Shown piece by piece: positions 45,201-58,003 of a stretch of DNA of 64,000 nucleotides (position 1 is its first letter; the number at the start of each line of letters is the position of its first letter). This DNA comes from Sodiomyces alkalinus F11 (lineage: Eukaryota > Ascomycota > Sordariomycetes > Glomerellales > Plectosphaerellaceae), in assembly GCF_003711515.1 (NCBI RefSeq), contig NW_021167080.1, forward strand, positions 62,001 through 126,000, given 5' to 3'. Below the pieces are notes generated by a model. That model ran no database searches. It saw only the letters and a program-made list of their open reading frames with translations, and was not told the DNA's origin. Position numbers and translations under genes: made by a program.

Positions 45201-46390
45201 AAGGCCTTTTTAGTCCGCGGCCGTTATATCGACGGCGCCGCGCTAACTCTTCCGCTTCTTTACCCTAATTAGTATATCGCGATATTTTTCTACCTCCTTA
45301 AGTTTATCCTACCTACTACGCGACCTCCGCCCGTGGTAACACTATATTAGCCTTATTACCTCCTTATTCGCCTCTGCTATTTCCTACGTCTATTATAGCG
45401 GTTTATCGCGGAAGGCGGCTAGCTCGCGGCGCCGTGCCGTAGCGTCCACGATATTAGTAAGGTCCTATAGTATGTAGCTTATAGCCTAGTCGATTACTTC
45501 CGGGGTAAGGGGTATTTTTCTATAGTCTAGCCTCTAAGCCTCTCTTTAGGCCGCTTTATAGTCTAACTTCCTTTTCCTCTATCTTTTACTAGCGGTGCAC
45601 TAGCGCGGCTACGCCGTATCGATATTAATAACCTAGGCTATATAGTCTAAGCCTATTAGGTCTAGATTATCCCCTTAGTATATATAGGTTAGGTCTACTA
45701 AAACCTAAGTAAGGTTAAGTATACTATATTATCGATTAGTATTAGCCGAGGTCCTAGTAATATATCCTTTCGGGGTTATAAGGTCGAGTTATTATCGGTG
45801 CGCGATCGTAATAAGGTCCTCCGACTATCTTTTATATTTATCGTGTCCGTCCTACAAGGGGTTCTTTAGGTTAAAGTCTCCTATTAGGATAGTGCGTTAC
45901 CGCTCCGGTTCCGCCGCGAGACTATATATCGGGGTCTCCTACTCTCCTGCTTTATAGTATAATAAGTATACTACCTATATACTTATCTTTTACTATTATA
46001 TCCTAACTCTAATTATAGTCTTAGCCTAATCCTCGCCTATACGCTATATAAATATAGCGGCCTCATACCGCATATATATATAGAGTAAAGCACGCCCGCT
46101 CCCCTATACTATCCTATAATTATATCCCCTTAGGTAAACCGGGTTCTTCCTTTTCTTTAACCCGGGCTCCGTTACCGCTATTACGTTATACCTGCTACGG
46201 TTATAAAGCGCCCTTTATACTCTATCCCGCTATCCCCCTATATTCTACTAAATAATTCTAATTATTTATCTTAAGCGGTTATACCGCGCTTACTTCGCTC
46301 TATAATTACGCCTTAGGTATAGCCTTAGGGTAAGGGGTAAGGCTTAATAGGGGCTAGAAAGTAGTATTAAAGGTAAGGAACCTCGTAATC
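42250..46390 (-). pseudogene. LINE-2 ORF2 (endonuclease, RT), RIP-inactivated
   Basis: Read leftward, the AP-type endonuclease shows IGDFNLKNPLWDGHDKYK at about 45840-45885. The RT palm box reads VVGFTDNTNIIAF near 44232-44275, at the position equivalent to 10700-10738 in copy 1. The endonuclease box is intact as GDFN. The RT box has TDN where FADD-type residues are expected. Both domains belong to one polypeptide in LINEs of this type. Limits are approximate. Confidence 0.8.
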
Positions 46391-46399
46391 GGGTTATTT

Positions 46400-47648
46400 T
46401 CCTAAGTAAGCGTGGAGAGGGCGGTACGCGATCTAAGGAGGATATTCTGTGACCCTAAGGGGCGTCCTTTCTATTATCTCTTTTTCTTAGGCGGTTCGGA
46501 AATTACTATTATTTCTTATAACGCCGCGAAGACGCTACGCTCCCTCTCCGCCCTATATTTCTTAAGTTAGCTAAGGTCGAATCCCTTTACCCTATTAGTA
46601 TATACCTCCTTAGTCCGCGCCCTCTCCTTTATTTTATTCGGGCACGTATCGTTAAATACTATATACGGCCTTTTATAGGCGGCGTAACGCCGCTTTTTCG
46701 GGTCCATCTTAGCTTTATACGCCGCGAAGCCCCCTTAGTACGCTAACTCTACGCCGTTATAATACCTATATAGCGCTTCTATCGCCTAGTACTAACCTAC
46801 TTTATATCCGAAGTTAAGGCACTTAAAGTACCGTTATAGGGAGATCTCGGGGTTATAGGGTTCGCTATTATAGTGTCCGTAATTAAAGAAGACTCCCTCC
46901 TTTATTAGTCGCTCCGTATCCTCGGGGCGGGTAACCTTAATAATTAGTAGCGCTATCTGCGCTACGTTATTCCTAGGTTTCCTAGCTTTAATCCAGGTAA
47001 TCGCTATATTATTCTATAATCGGAGTTCTTATAATACCGTATTAGGGTCGTTAATTAATAGCTATGCTATCGGTGTTCTTTTTACTATAACTTAGTATAT
47101 TTCTCTTATATTATAGCTCCTATACTAAATACGCCTTTAACCTAGTTATTCGTGTTTATTATCCACTATTTATTCCTATACTTAAACGTGATAATTATAT
47201 CGCTGCTCCGTAGTCGTCGCGCGGCTATTATATCTACACGGCGGGCGACTTAATTAACCTCCTTAATAATCTCTTATAGGGTTCGGCTTTTAAGGTTAGT
47301 CTCGGCGTCTTTACATCGGACCGTTAATTCTCGGGCGTATCGGGTAGGTATAACCTTTACCGGTACTATCTTAATACGTTAGCGCTACACGGGTATACTC
47401 TCTATTACCTAGGCGTAGGTCTTAGGTCCTACTACCCCGAGTAATTCCGTTAATATACCCTTAATTACTCGTTAAATAGTATCGGTAAGCCTTTTAGTTA
47501 TAAGGGGGGGTATATCGCTACCGGTTATTAGCATAGCGGCTTCCCTATAATAGTCTTATAGTATTACGTTTAAAGGATTTTCTATACTAGCTTTAGCGCC
47601 TTATCGGCGTTTACCCTATTAGCTAATAGTCCGGAAAATTAGGTTCAT
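46400..47648 (-). pseudogene. LINE-2 ORF1 (Gag-like, zinc knuckle)
   Basis: Starts at ATG 47648 (MNLIFRTI). It holds one frame for more than 180 codons, including RYARELTVRCKDAETNLKSR and LQEIIKEVNQVARRVDIIAA at about 47180-47320, resembling the N-terminal parts of LINE ORF1 proteins. At about 46798-46850 a CCHC knuckle reads YFKCLNFGYKVG, with one Cys kept and His turned to Tyr. Further left is IVFNDTCPNKIKERARTKE near 46605-46660. It bound the LINE RNA. Stops are TAA/TAG in RIP contexts. Confidence 0.75.
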
Positions 47649-47960
47649 AGTTTATATAGTACGCCTTCGGTACGCCCGCTCGGTGCCTAGGATGTCTAGG
47701 GCTCTCCCGGGGCTACGCGCCCCGGGTTAGTTCTAGTCGTCGTATTCTAGGCGCTCCGTGGTAGTATACTAGTATTGTGTTTGGTTAGCCCTGCGGGCCG
47801 CCCTATAGTATATAACGCACCGCGCCCTCTACAGCCTCGCTACGATATCGGTCTCCGGTGCTTCTAAGGGCGTAGAGTCCGAATCCGATATCAGAATTGA
47901 TTTTATCGATAATGCGGCACCTTAGGGTCACTTTCGGCTTAACGATGCTCTTTTTTAAAT
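47649..47960 (-). promoter_or_regulatory. LINE-2 5' untranslated region
   Basis: About 310 bp upstream of ORF1. Richer in CpA/TpG and GC than the body, with palindromes such as CCCGGGGC...GCCCCGGG near 47708-47726. LINE promoters lie in this region; no specific element can be named. Confidence 0.45.
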
Positions 47961-48055
47961 AATAGTAAAATAAAAGAAGGCAGGCGGTTTACGGTTATTT
48001 TCGGTTTTTTTCGGTTATTTGGTTATTATAGGGCACGTTATAGAATAAGCCCCCA
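47961..48055. other. AT-rich segment right of LINE-2 copy 2
   Basis: Begins with the probable LINE-2 target duplication. Contains TTTTCGG / TTTTTCGGTTATTTGGTTATT direct-repeat-like sequence. May be the continuation of the Helitron interrupted at 41080. Confidence 0.4.
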
Positions 48056-48122
48056 CGCCCCCCCCCTTTAGGGGGGGGGGGGCGAGCTTAGCAGCGTTAC
48101 CTATAGGGCAACCTGCTAAGCT
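48056..48122. repeat. Two adjacent strong inverted repeats
   Basis: First, CGC9 (48056-48066) pairs with G9CG (48074-48084) around TTTAGGG, an 11-bp GC stem. Second, AGCTTAGCAG (48085-48094) pairs perfectly with CTGCTAAGCT (48113-48122), with an inner partly pairing loop. Could be the 3' hairpin region of the Helitron, a terminator-like structure or a terminal repeat remnant. Confidence 0.6.
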
Positions 48123-49600
48123 TATTATTATTATCGATCTTACTCCTCTATCCTAACTAATCTATAGAAGCCTTCCTAGGCTATACGGTCCTTCTCGGGT
48201 GGCTATAAAGGGGAAAACCCGGGTAAAACCCGGGGAAAACCTCTATATACTTCCTTAGGTAGAGAGGTACCGTTACGGGGCCGATATAGCCCCGGTTCTT
48301 CTCTATTACGTATCTAGATCTTACTTCAAGGCTAGTAGCTAACGGGAAGTATAGCAGGCTAGTCGTTAGTTACGTTAGCCTAAGCTAATCTCTATTAGTG
48401 GAGCTAGGGCTAAGGGGGCGCTACCGCGCTTCCGCTATACGGTAGCTATAGCTCTTTAGCCTTAGTCTCCCTATATCCCTTAAGGATTTTACCTTTGTTC
48501 TTTCCGTTCGGTTAATAAAAAGAGTAAGGAGGTAAGCGCCTCCTACCTCCCCTAAATTGGTTCTTACTATATCCGGCGGTAAGTAGAGGGAATAGGGCTC
48601 TACCCTATTATAAGAATTAGATAGTTAATATCCCCCGAGGCCTTCATACCTTAATCCTCCCTTTTCCTCCTATAACGCTAACGAGTTTATTATAGGTTTC
48701 CCCCCTAATCCGTTCCCGCTTATAGTCCTATAGGTATATCATTATAGTCTATACTAACTAGTAGACTCTTTTTGTTTTCTTATTATATTCCTATTATAGT
48801 TTTACTATAAGTATCTTACGGGTAGTATCGCGGTAGCGTAGTAGTATAGGGTTAACTAGGTAGTATAGTATTAATTTATATAAATAAATAAGTAATCTAT
48901 AGTGGCCGTATAATATAAGTTCTTTTCGTGGCGTAGCGGTGCCTTAGTAGTAGCGTGCTATTAATCGTAGATATTATCTCCTAATAATAATAATACTAAT
49001 AATAATAACCGCCGCTATAAGCGCGGCGTAATTTGTGTTATACCGTATATATATTAAGGTAGATATAGCTAATAGCTTAATAGGTCCCCTCCGCTACTAA
49101 GAAATAATAATAACGCTTTATAGATATCTATTAGGCGTATATAGCGGTAAAGACCGCTAATAGCGCTAGTATCGCTATTATAGATATCCCCCTTTAATAC
49201 CGTGGTGGTTTTATACTAATAAGTTATAGGCTAAAGAGCGCCTAAGGACGGCGTCCCGGTTTTTTAGCCAGGCCCTAAACTAAGCGTTACCTTCTAGTCG
49301 TGATCGCGGCGGCACCGTATCGGTAAAGGTATAGGAGTTATCTTATTAGATAAGACGCTTAAAGGGTAAAATAGATCTAATCTTAGAATAACACTAAATA
49401 GTTCCCCTTTAGTCCCGCTACGGCTCCTTAGCGGTATTAGCTAGCTAACTAGGCCTAGTAGGGTCTTAAGTACGTTAAAAGTGGTATTAATACCTCCCAG
49501 GGAGGTAATAATGATAAGAACTAGTCGGTGCCGTAATAGTACTATATCGATACCGCCGGGGTCCTAGCTTATAAAGCCTTTATCCTAATACTTAATTAGG
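48121..49600 (-). repeat. LINE-1 copy 3 3' region
   Basis: Holds a distal part (about 48121-48700) shared with copy 2 and an inner part (about 48790-49600) shared with copy 1. No protein recognised. The block GGTCCTTCTCGGGTGGCTAT at about 48190-48209 is identical to copy 2. Confidence 0.6.
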
Positions 49601-52600
49601 TGTTATACCGCCCTATCTACGATACGGTCCCGCTTAGGAATCACGGGTATCTTTATAGGCCTCTATAACTTCGAGGGTAAGGCGAAAGTCCTTAAGCCTC
49701 TTCCGTTATAGGAACTACCTTATAACTACCCCAGCCTCGGTATTGTATTCTAGTACGTTATATAAGTCTCCTCTAGTTGTAAGTGGCCTCCCTATAGTAC
49801 CGAAAAGATCCTTATAGTCCTCCTCGGTTACCTCCTAGCACTACAGTACTATATACTCCGCTATTTCCGCCCCTCCTTCCTTATAAGGGCACCGCGGTAG
49901 TTGGAAGCCTAGCACCCTTGTTTTAGCTAGGAATACTCGTAGGCCTAGTTTTTCTAATTTAATCTAAGTAAGTACGGAGCTTTATAGCTTAAAGAGCCCT
50001 CTATATTTTCGGAGGGAGCGTTATATTAGGGGGCGGCTTAGTACCACTATAGCGTAGGTATAGGGCCGCTCTACTTCCGCCTAGGCTTAACCCTATTCCA
50101 TTATAAGGGCCTTCCGCGGGGGCGAGGTTCCGGCCTAGGTTATTAGGCCGGTAAGCTATACTATCTATATAAGGGCGGCGTAGGTCCTATAATACCGATT
50201 CGGTATCACTAAGGCTCTCGCCGCGGTATATACTCCGGCTAATATCTTATCTTCGGTCCCTTTTTCTTATATCCGGAGGGTCTTTTAGGCGCTTAGGCTT
50301 AAGAGATATAGGTTAAGGGGGGGGATAAAGGTCTCTTTTTCGAGGACTCTAACCGGTATAGCCTTATAGGCTCTGGCTATTAATCTAAGGCACTGGTTCT
50401 ATATCGTTATAAATACCACTATAGGGCCTTACCGGGGGCCGGCCCCTATCTTATAGATGGCTAAGGCGTAATAGGCTATTACTAGTCTTACTGCTATAAG
50501 GTATAGTCTTCTTATATCCGCGAAGCTATACCTCTATACTACTATACTAAGCTTTAAGAGGGCGTATACTTATATAGCTAGTCGGCTCTTTATCTTTTTA
50601 GCGTATCGCTAGAAGTCGAGTTTCCTATTAAGCTAGACGCCTAAAAGCCTTTTCGCCTCCGTTACCGGTACCGAAATAACGCTAAGGGGGAGCGGGGTAA
50701 GGAAGGGTTAGCGTGATTTCGTAAAGGGGATATAAATATACTTAGCTAATTCGAATTATAGTCCGCTTATTATCTCCTAGTCTAGGTAAGCACGCTACGC
50801 GGCGGCGAGATAGTATTATATCTATACTTTTATCCTGCTAAAGGCGATAATATTCGTATTATCGGCGAATCCTACTATTATTATTTTAGGTACCCTTTTT
50901 AGCTTTTTATAAAGGGTAGAGATATATAGAATAAAAAGGATACGGGAGATCGGGGAGCCTTATAGTATACCCCCGCGGAGGTACTATAAGGGGTCCGTTT
51001 TAGTATTAAGTAACAGCTAGGCTATATAGTCTTAGAGGAAGCTACTAATTAGCGTAATAAGCTATTAAGGGAATCCCTTCCTTTTAAGTACTTCGAGGAG
51101 GCGGGAGTAAGGGGTAATATTAAAGGCGCCTTTAATATCTAGTTAGAGTATTAAAGCGGTGCCGCTATAGGCCTAGCTCGCCCTTATAGCTTTTATAAAT
51201 CTTTATACTACCGTCTTTATACTCCGCCCAGTCCGGTTACCTATCTATCCTTCTAGGAGGAGCTAATACTCCTCCGCTACGGCGGCGAGATAATCGACTA
51301 GTATCCCCTTAAGGACCTTACCTATTATATTAAGGAGTAATATCGGTCGCTAGCCCTATACTATCTTATAGTCGGCCGGCGGCCGGCCTTCCTTTTTAAC
51401 GATTACCACAGTAGCGTAATAACACCTCTTCGGGTAATAACCCGCTTCGAGGTATACTATAAAGATAGCGCTTAGTCTTTAGTATAAAGGAGGTCTATAT
51501 ACTTTAAGGAGCCTTACTAAGAGCCTATCGGGTCTTAGTACCGCTTAGGGTTTAGTCTTCTTAAGGCGCCCTTATATATCCGCTACGGTAATATCATAGC
51601 GGATATCCTATTTAGGGGGGAATTCGGCGCTTAGGGGCCTAAGGGTAATAGGGAGGGGAGGTAAGAAGAACTTCCGGTTAAGGACTTCGGCTTTCTCCGC
51701 GTGTATAGTGGCTAGGCTATTATTATCGTCTTAGCGTAATAGCGGTACCGATAAGGGGTCTAGTAGTATACCCCCTTTTATTTATACTTATTTCTAAAAT
51801 CGCTAAAGGAGGTTATTATTCTTCCTAGTCTTATATAGTAGGTGCCGCTAATATAGCCGCTTCGCTACTGCTATAGCCTTATTATAGCGCCTCTCCGCTT
51901 CTTAGAACTTATCCTATCGATTCCGTGACTTCCTATATATATATTTACGGTAAAGACGCCTTACTTCCTAAATAAGGGCGGTTAGCTCCGGATTTTACTA
52001 AGGAGTAGGTAGGAGTTTAGGGGTACCCCCGCGGCGGCGCTATATAGTCTTATCGGCTATAGTCGTAAGGTCCCCAATTAGGTTATCTAGTAGTAAATCG
52101 ATATCTCCTAGTATTATAAGGGGGCCGGCCTATTATAGTTATATAGCTATAAGCTAAGGGACTTATAACTGGTTAAAGTCCATTTAGACCTAGCAGGGCC
52201 CGCCTAGGTCCCGTAGTAGTATTATCGCGGTACTTAGCAAGGTGTCTATCTCCGTGTAGATTTAGGCCGTTTATAAGTAATAGTCCGATCCGATAATAGT
52301 CTTATCAGGGCCGCGGAAATCGTAGCGGAGCCCCTATATCGCCTATATAAGGTTAATAATACTAGTACGCCGGCCCGGGCGGTATTATATAATAGTCCCG
52401 GGGGGGGGTTACTAAGTCTAGTTTCTACTGGGTTATAAGAGTAAATAGGGTATCCGCCTTGGGGTAATAACAAGGTAGCTATAACTATAAAGGGTAGTAT
52501 AGGTTAAAGTCCCCTATAAAGACGTAGCAGCCTTATAGTAGTGCTATATTAAATATATTTTATAGGGGTGCATTCTAAGGGATTCTAGCTAACTAGTAGT

Positions 52601-53000
52601 TCTCTAAGTAGATTAACTAGATTATAAGGGCATTATCTCTAGTCCTAAATATAACCGCGTAGGTATTACAGTAGGCCCACCACGTCTACGTATATAGCGG
52701 GTATCTTTTATATATATATAGGAGGGCGCGGCCTCCTCCCTATATTAGCCGGTATACCCCTTATAAGGGGTAGGTAGGGCTTTTCGTAAAGGGGTTAAGG
52801 CCGGGTTCCTGGATTACTATTATATCGTACTCGGCGCGGCACCGAAGCCGGAGCTCTTACCGCGCCTAACTCCTCCCTATATTCTATGAAAGGACGTAGA
52901 TTCTTATTAATTAGTAGAGGGGGGGGTTAAGATAATATACCCGGTATAACCGGGGTTTAGTCCTAGCTTTATAGCTCCTACTATAATACCTTACTAGCCC
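49600..53000 (-). pseudogene. LINE-1 copy 3 ORF2, RIP-inactivated
   Basis: Read leftward: the endonuclease box GDFN is near 52505-52516 and a VTPPPG...DFRGPDKTIIGSDYYL region near 52270-52420. The RT palm box reads VGFADNTNIIAF at about 50842-50878, the closest of the three copies to the FADD consensus. The C-terminal part runs to about 49650. The open minus frame at 52246-52473 is off-frame to this protein. Confidence 0.8.
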
Positions 53001-53089
53001 CGCGGGGGATTATATAGGCGCTTATTAGGCCCGGTATTAGGGAGCCCTCCTATTCTTTAATCCTTTTTAGGGGGTAGCCCCGGCCCTTA

Positions 53090-54511
53090 TAAAAGGGCCG
53101 GTCCTAGTCTTACGCGATAATAATTAGGGGGAAGATCTATAGCTGGCGTGGGTATAGCGCTTTGGTCTAACGGGTAATATCGAAGTCTATAGCTTAGTAC
53201 TTATACGCTTCGCGAGTCTTCTCGGCCTTTTTCCGTAGTAGTCGGTATAAGTCGTTAAAGGTATTATAATCTCCGGTATAGGCGGTATAGCAGCGGGAGC
53301 GGCCGGGCGCCGTAGTGTTATAGTATCCTAGCCTTTATAGATACGCCGATTTGGGTTTAGCATAATAATAGTATACCCTTTTCACCGTAGGGTAGCTATT
53401 AGCCCTATAGCTAAAGTATAGGTATTTATAGTACCTTAGGGGGCTAAGGTTAGGATTATATAGTTTGTAGATATAGCTACCCCCTTTGAATAGGAGGGTA
53501 TTCCGGATAAGGCTTACTACCCCTTCTAGTAAAGCCAATTCGATAAGGAGGAGCGCTATCCTATTAGTGCCGTGGCGGGTATTCGCTCCCGGGGGATAGC
53601 CTTAGCGAGTATAGGGTAGGTTTATACGGCTAGGGTAGCTCTTTTACTAAAGGCCTTCTTAACCTATTATTCCTTATAGGTAGTCTACTACTATACCCCT
53701 TGGTAAAGGTAAGGCAGATATCTCCGCTAGGTAGTTTCTATACCGCTACGGCGTTATATCGGGTAGTTATAGCGTTTATAGGTTAAATAATTTCCTTTAG
53801 GGTCCTGGCTCAAAGGGCTAGTCTTCGGGGAGGGTTCCTTAGTGGACTAGTAGTTCCCGGTAATACCTAGCGGGGACTATTTTAGGGGGGGGCGGGGTCC
53901 CGCGGCGGTACCGCCGCGGATACTTAGACTATAATATTAGCCTAGGTTTTTTTTATACCGCTTATTTCTTTTCGGAGTTCGTCGCGGATAATTTAGCGGA
54001 CGGATACGTATAGGTATACTAGCGGTATCGCGCCGGCGTCCTTATAGGTATTATATATCGTGATTAATTTCTCTACTAGCTCTATAACCTAATTAATCGT
54101 ATTCCTATTAGCTAATAAGGCCTAAATTTCTGCCTTAATCTTTGTTAGTCTTAGTTCCGGGGGGCGTGGTAGTCCTTTTTCGGTCTAATATCGGTTTTAC
54201 GCTATATCCTACCATAAACGGGGGGGGAGGGAGTACTCGTATTACGAAAATAAGTCCGTTACGAATTCTATATAGTTGAGGTCGGGGCGATACTATCCCA
54301 CGACTCTTCCGGCTATACCGTAGCGCTGGTATTATAGTGCCATTATAATAGTATCCCGGGAGGGAGGTAGTAGTTATAATCTCTATCCCGGTAGTTTTAT
54401 CGATTTTACTCTTATTACATGCCCGTGGTTAATAGGTATATCGAAACCGTTTAGTTTTGCTCGCGAAAATTAATATCCTAGACTTTATTATTAATAGCCG
54501 TAGCTTCGTAG
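53090..54511 (-). pseudogene. LINE-1 copy 3 ORF1, N-terminus removed by Copia-A
   Basis: Collinear with copy 1 ORF1. The stretch 53335-53538 remains open and reads through NTLLFKGGSYIYKLYNPNLS, then YYKYLYFSYRANSYPTVKR and VYYYYAKPKS, the twin zinc knuckles with Cys and His replaced by Tyr. The segment at about 53755-53950 spans the sites where Copia-C and Gypsy-E entered copy 1. The first residues are lost right of 54511. Confidence 0.75.
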
Positions 54512-54797
54512 TATCGTATAGGCACACGGACCATAACTTAGTCTATAGGGGATCCAGGGGGGATCCATGCTATAACAAAGGGCTTCGGATATCGCGGACC
54601 TCGGGTATTAGGATATAATAGGGGCGGATATCGGAAAAGACCGGATAAGATCTAAATACCTTAGTACCTATAATAGAGTCTTTACCACCTAAATTAAGGG
54701 TATAAGAGACTCTCCTAGATATAACTTAATATAAAATATATATACGAGATTTCTACTCTACTAAGTTAATTATATAAGTGCCTTTTAACGTGCGATA
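54512..54797 (+). repeat. Copia-A 5' LTR (copy 2)
   Basis: 286 bp, from TATCGTATAGGC (RIP form of TGTCGTATAGGC) to GTGCGATA (from GTGCGACA). Matches 1145-1428. Preceded by LINE-1 ORF1. Confidence 0.85.
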
Positions 54798-54829
54798 GTT
54801 ATAAGTCCGATTTATAATACCTAAACAAT

Positions 54830-57800
54830 AGATATTAATAAGGCTAGTCTTATTCCACTATAAAGAAGTAATCACGTCTATATAAGTACTCTTAAATAAC
54901 TATTATCGACCTAATTAGAGTAATTAAGAGATTATTTAACCTATCTATTAATTAACTAACCGATAAACTAGTAAAGATATCTTTTAACGTATCTAACGCT
55001 AAATAGAAGGCGGCCGCTACTACCCTTATTAACTAAAGGGATTAGGTAGTATAAGAGCGCGCTATATATAGTAAATCTACCTCCTACTAGGATAACTATC
55101 TTAATCTAAAGCTAAGCGATAAGGAGGCTAACGCCTATCTCCTCCTTATACCTACGCCGCCTAATATCCGTAAATATAAGGCCCTCGCTATAAACTCTAA
55201 TATAGCGGAGGAGGCTATAGCTACTCCGTCTTCCACTATCACGCTAAAGGGCGATAAGGCCACGGAGGCTACGGATACCGCCACTACTACGGCCGCTACC
55301 ACGGCGGCTATAGCCGCCGGTAAGAAGAAGACGGCCGCCCGCCGGAAAGCTATAACTACGGCCGTAACGAAAGAACTAACGACTAGGACGCCTACGTTTA
55401 TCGACGACCTCTCTAAAAAGGGGCGTACACGCTACTTATAAGATCGCCGCGTATACTATAACGAAAAGGCAGACTATAACGCGTAGTAGAAGGAGTTTAA
55501 TAAGGTATACTCCTATATTAAAAGGACTATCTATACTATATTACATAGCCTCCTCGCCTAGCTATAGGATAATACCGTAAATAACCTACGGGCTTATATT
55601 ACTCTCCTATACGCGCACGTAGGACTAACCCCTATAGACCTCTATAAGAAAGCCTTAGTCCTATATCGACGATATACTACGCCTATAAAGGCTATACGTA
55701 AGGATATAGATAGCTAGGTTATAAGCTAGAAAATAGCGATAATATACTATAAATATATAGGCGTTTTAGAGCTATTAAGCGCGGACTATTAGGTAGAAGA
55801 CGCGTTAAAAGCTATTAGACCTATTACCTAGCAATAGAGTAATAACTACTTAGTAAATAACTACGATAAGATTACGGAAAATAAGCTAACGATTAACGAT
55901 TTCGTAAAGGCTTTCAGGGCGGTTTTTAGTAATATAAAGAGCCTATAATCCTCCGCTGTAAAGTCTAGAGGCCGGAGAGGCACCTTTAACACCCTCGGGA
56001 ACCTCCCCGATACTAAGGATACTACTAATAATAAAGATAATAAGAAGCGTCCTCGTAATAATACGTCCGTAAAGGCTATCCCTCCCGTAATAAGAAGGCC
56101 TTATAAGATATATAAGAACCCCTATACTACCGCCGCCTATTAGTATATAAGGCCGGATATACGCCTTTATACTTAGCGCGGCCGCGAAGATATTATAAAG
56201 GTTATAGAAAAGAAGATATATAACTATAGTTTTAAAAGCCGCGTAGATACTATAATACAGAAACGGCGGGAAGTAATAGCTACTACCGCTAATAAGATAA
56301 AGGAAGTCTAGGAAGATTAACTCTATAATACTACGCCTATAACTATAATAGTTTATAAAGACTTATTCGTTACCGTGACGGGACTAAGAGCCTACCTAAC
56401 TTAGGGGGTAGCGCGTTATCGTACGACGATACTATTAAGATTATAAGAAGAATAAGGGGTATCTCTTTCTATTAACTAAGCTAAAGCGCTATTATACTAC
56501 GCGATCCTAGATTTAGGATCGTTAATCTATATCTTTAATAATCGAGGCCGTTTTACTACCGTTAGACTACCCACGGATACTTTATTATCCTTTTAGGTGG
56601 GTACTTATAAGGCTTCTATCCTCGGATACAGAGATATTAAGCTACGTGTATAATTCCTATTAGGCACGAAGAGGCTATTACGCCTCCATGACGTCATATA
56701 CTATATGGAATTCGTTACTAATATAGTCTCGGAACGCTAGCTACGCCTATAAGGTTACTATTAGAATACCGTAAACGATACTATTATTAGCTCCGCTAAC
56801 GACTAGCCTATCTATAAGCTACTGGATATCCACGGCTAGTATGTAATCGAGCGCGCGGAAGCCACGGCCGTTACCGCGTTCGCGGTTTTAGTAAGGCACC
56901 CCCGCGATAACCCGTATAGAAGATCACGATAACCGCGGTAAGCGTAGAAGACTACGGTATAACGGTAATACGAACGCCTTAGCTATTACAGTACTAATAC
57001 TCTTATAAAGATTATCGACGCTATTTAGGGGGTAAAAGTAAAGGGACCTTATATAACGGACTATAACGCGTATAGATATTCGTAAATACCTATATAGATC
57101 CAGCCGATACTATCCCTTTACCCGTTAAAGCCTGGACAGGCCCTAGCTATTAATTTATATAATCTAGAAAAGGCGGAGTTCTTAGCAGGCGGCCTATATA
57201 AGTCTATTATATTCGTTATAGACGTGTATATAGGGTATACGTGGGATTACTACTTATAGAAAAGAGACTAAGGCTTTATCTTATACGCGCTAAAAGACGT
57301 TTTTACCCTGCTTAAGACCTAATTCGACGCTAAGCCACACGTCCTACGGGCCGATTCTAAGATATTTTAGCACCTAGAAGTCGTTACTTTCCTCGCTGCT
57401 AAGGGGGTGGAAGGCTAGCCGTCGGCACTATATTCACAGGATTAAAACGGCGTTATAGAACGGATTGGAGGTATCGTTAAAAGGAGGGCGAGGGCTATAA
57501 GGATTAGGGCTAATCTGCCTATATCTATCTAGCCTAAGATCTTTAAGACTGCTATATATCTGTATAATAGGACGCTATAATATATTAACGACTAACGAAC
57601 GCTATACGAAGGCCTGCGCGGCCGTTAACCTAACCTTACATACCTATAAGCTTACGGCTATAAAGCCTTTATAAAAACGCGCGATGCCTAAGCTAACAGG
57701 AACGGCCTATAAAGGCTAGAACCGAAGGTATAGATCGGTTATCACGTTGGATACTAATCCTCGAATAGCTTCCGTATTTAGCTGCTATACCTAACGGATA

Positions 57801-58003
57801 TTATTACCACGAGAGATATAGTCTTTAACGAAGATAAGATATTTAATAGTAGGATTAAAACGCTATAAGCTATAGCTTCCGCCGAGGAAATCGGGGAACG
57901 CCTATAATCTATCCGTATTACCTAATCTAATAAGACCGCGAATAGGCTACTATTAAGGGGTATAGCTATAGACGTATTAAATCTTAAGTCGGAAGACTCT
58001 AAC
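54830..58003 (+). pseudogene. Copia-A gag-protease-integrase, cut by Copia-B
   Basis: Gag region at about 54900-56330, with ITLLYAHVGLTPIDLYKKAL near 55598-55655. The protease box AILDLGSLIYIFNNRGRF lies at 56501-56555, where DSGS has become DLGS (TCA to TTA). Integrase core fragments lie at about 57180-57600, including IIFVIDVYIGYTWDYYL and HLEVVTFLAAKGVEG, then NGVIERIGGIVKRRARAI near 57445-57500. The frame is broken at 58003 before the RT. The RT of this family is seen only at 1-810. RIP stops throughout. Confidence 0.8.

Larger units (their letters stand above)
41081..47960 (-). mobile_element. LINE-2 copy 2, nearly full length
   Basis: Minus-strand LINE of about 6.9 kb, with an ATT-repeat (TAA) tail at 41085-41103, ORF2 with RT and endonuclease, and ORF1 near the right end. 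It matches copy 1 (7569-12182) from the tail to 45716 and then continues with sequence lost from copy 1. A 9-bp direct repeat AATAGTAAA flanks it (41072-41080, 47961-47969). Confidence 0.85.
48121..54511 (-). mobile_element. LINE-1 copy 3, nearly full length, cut by Copia-A
   Basis: Minus-strand LINE-1 with an ATT-repeat (TAA) tail at 48121-48134, a long 3' region, ORF2 and most of ORF1. It is uninterrupted where copy 1 carries Copia-C, Gypsy-E and the SINE, and so serves as the empty-site reference. Its ORF1 is cut at 54511 by the Copia-A LTR; the remaining 5' end lies outside the window. Confidence 0.85.
54512..58003 (+). mobile_element. Copia-A copy 2, 5' part
   Basis: Starts with an LTR homologous to 1145-1428, then a GTTATAAGTCC primer-site-like sequence, gag, protease and integrase. 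It is interrupted at 58003 by Copia-B copy 2. Inserted into LINE-1 copy 3 ORF1. Confidence 0.85.
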
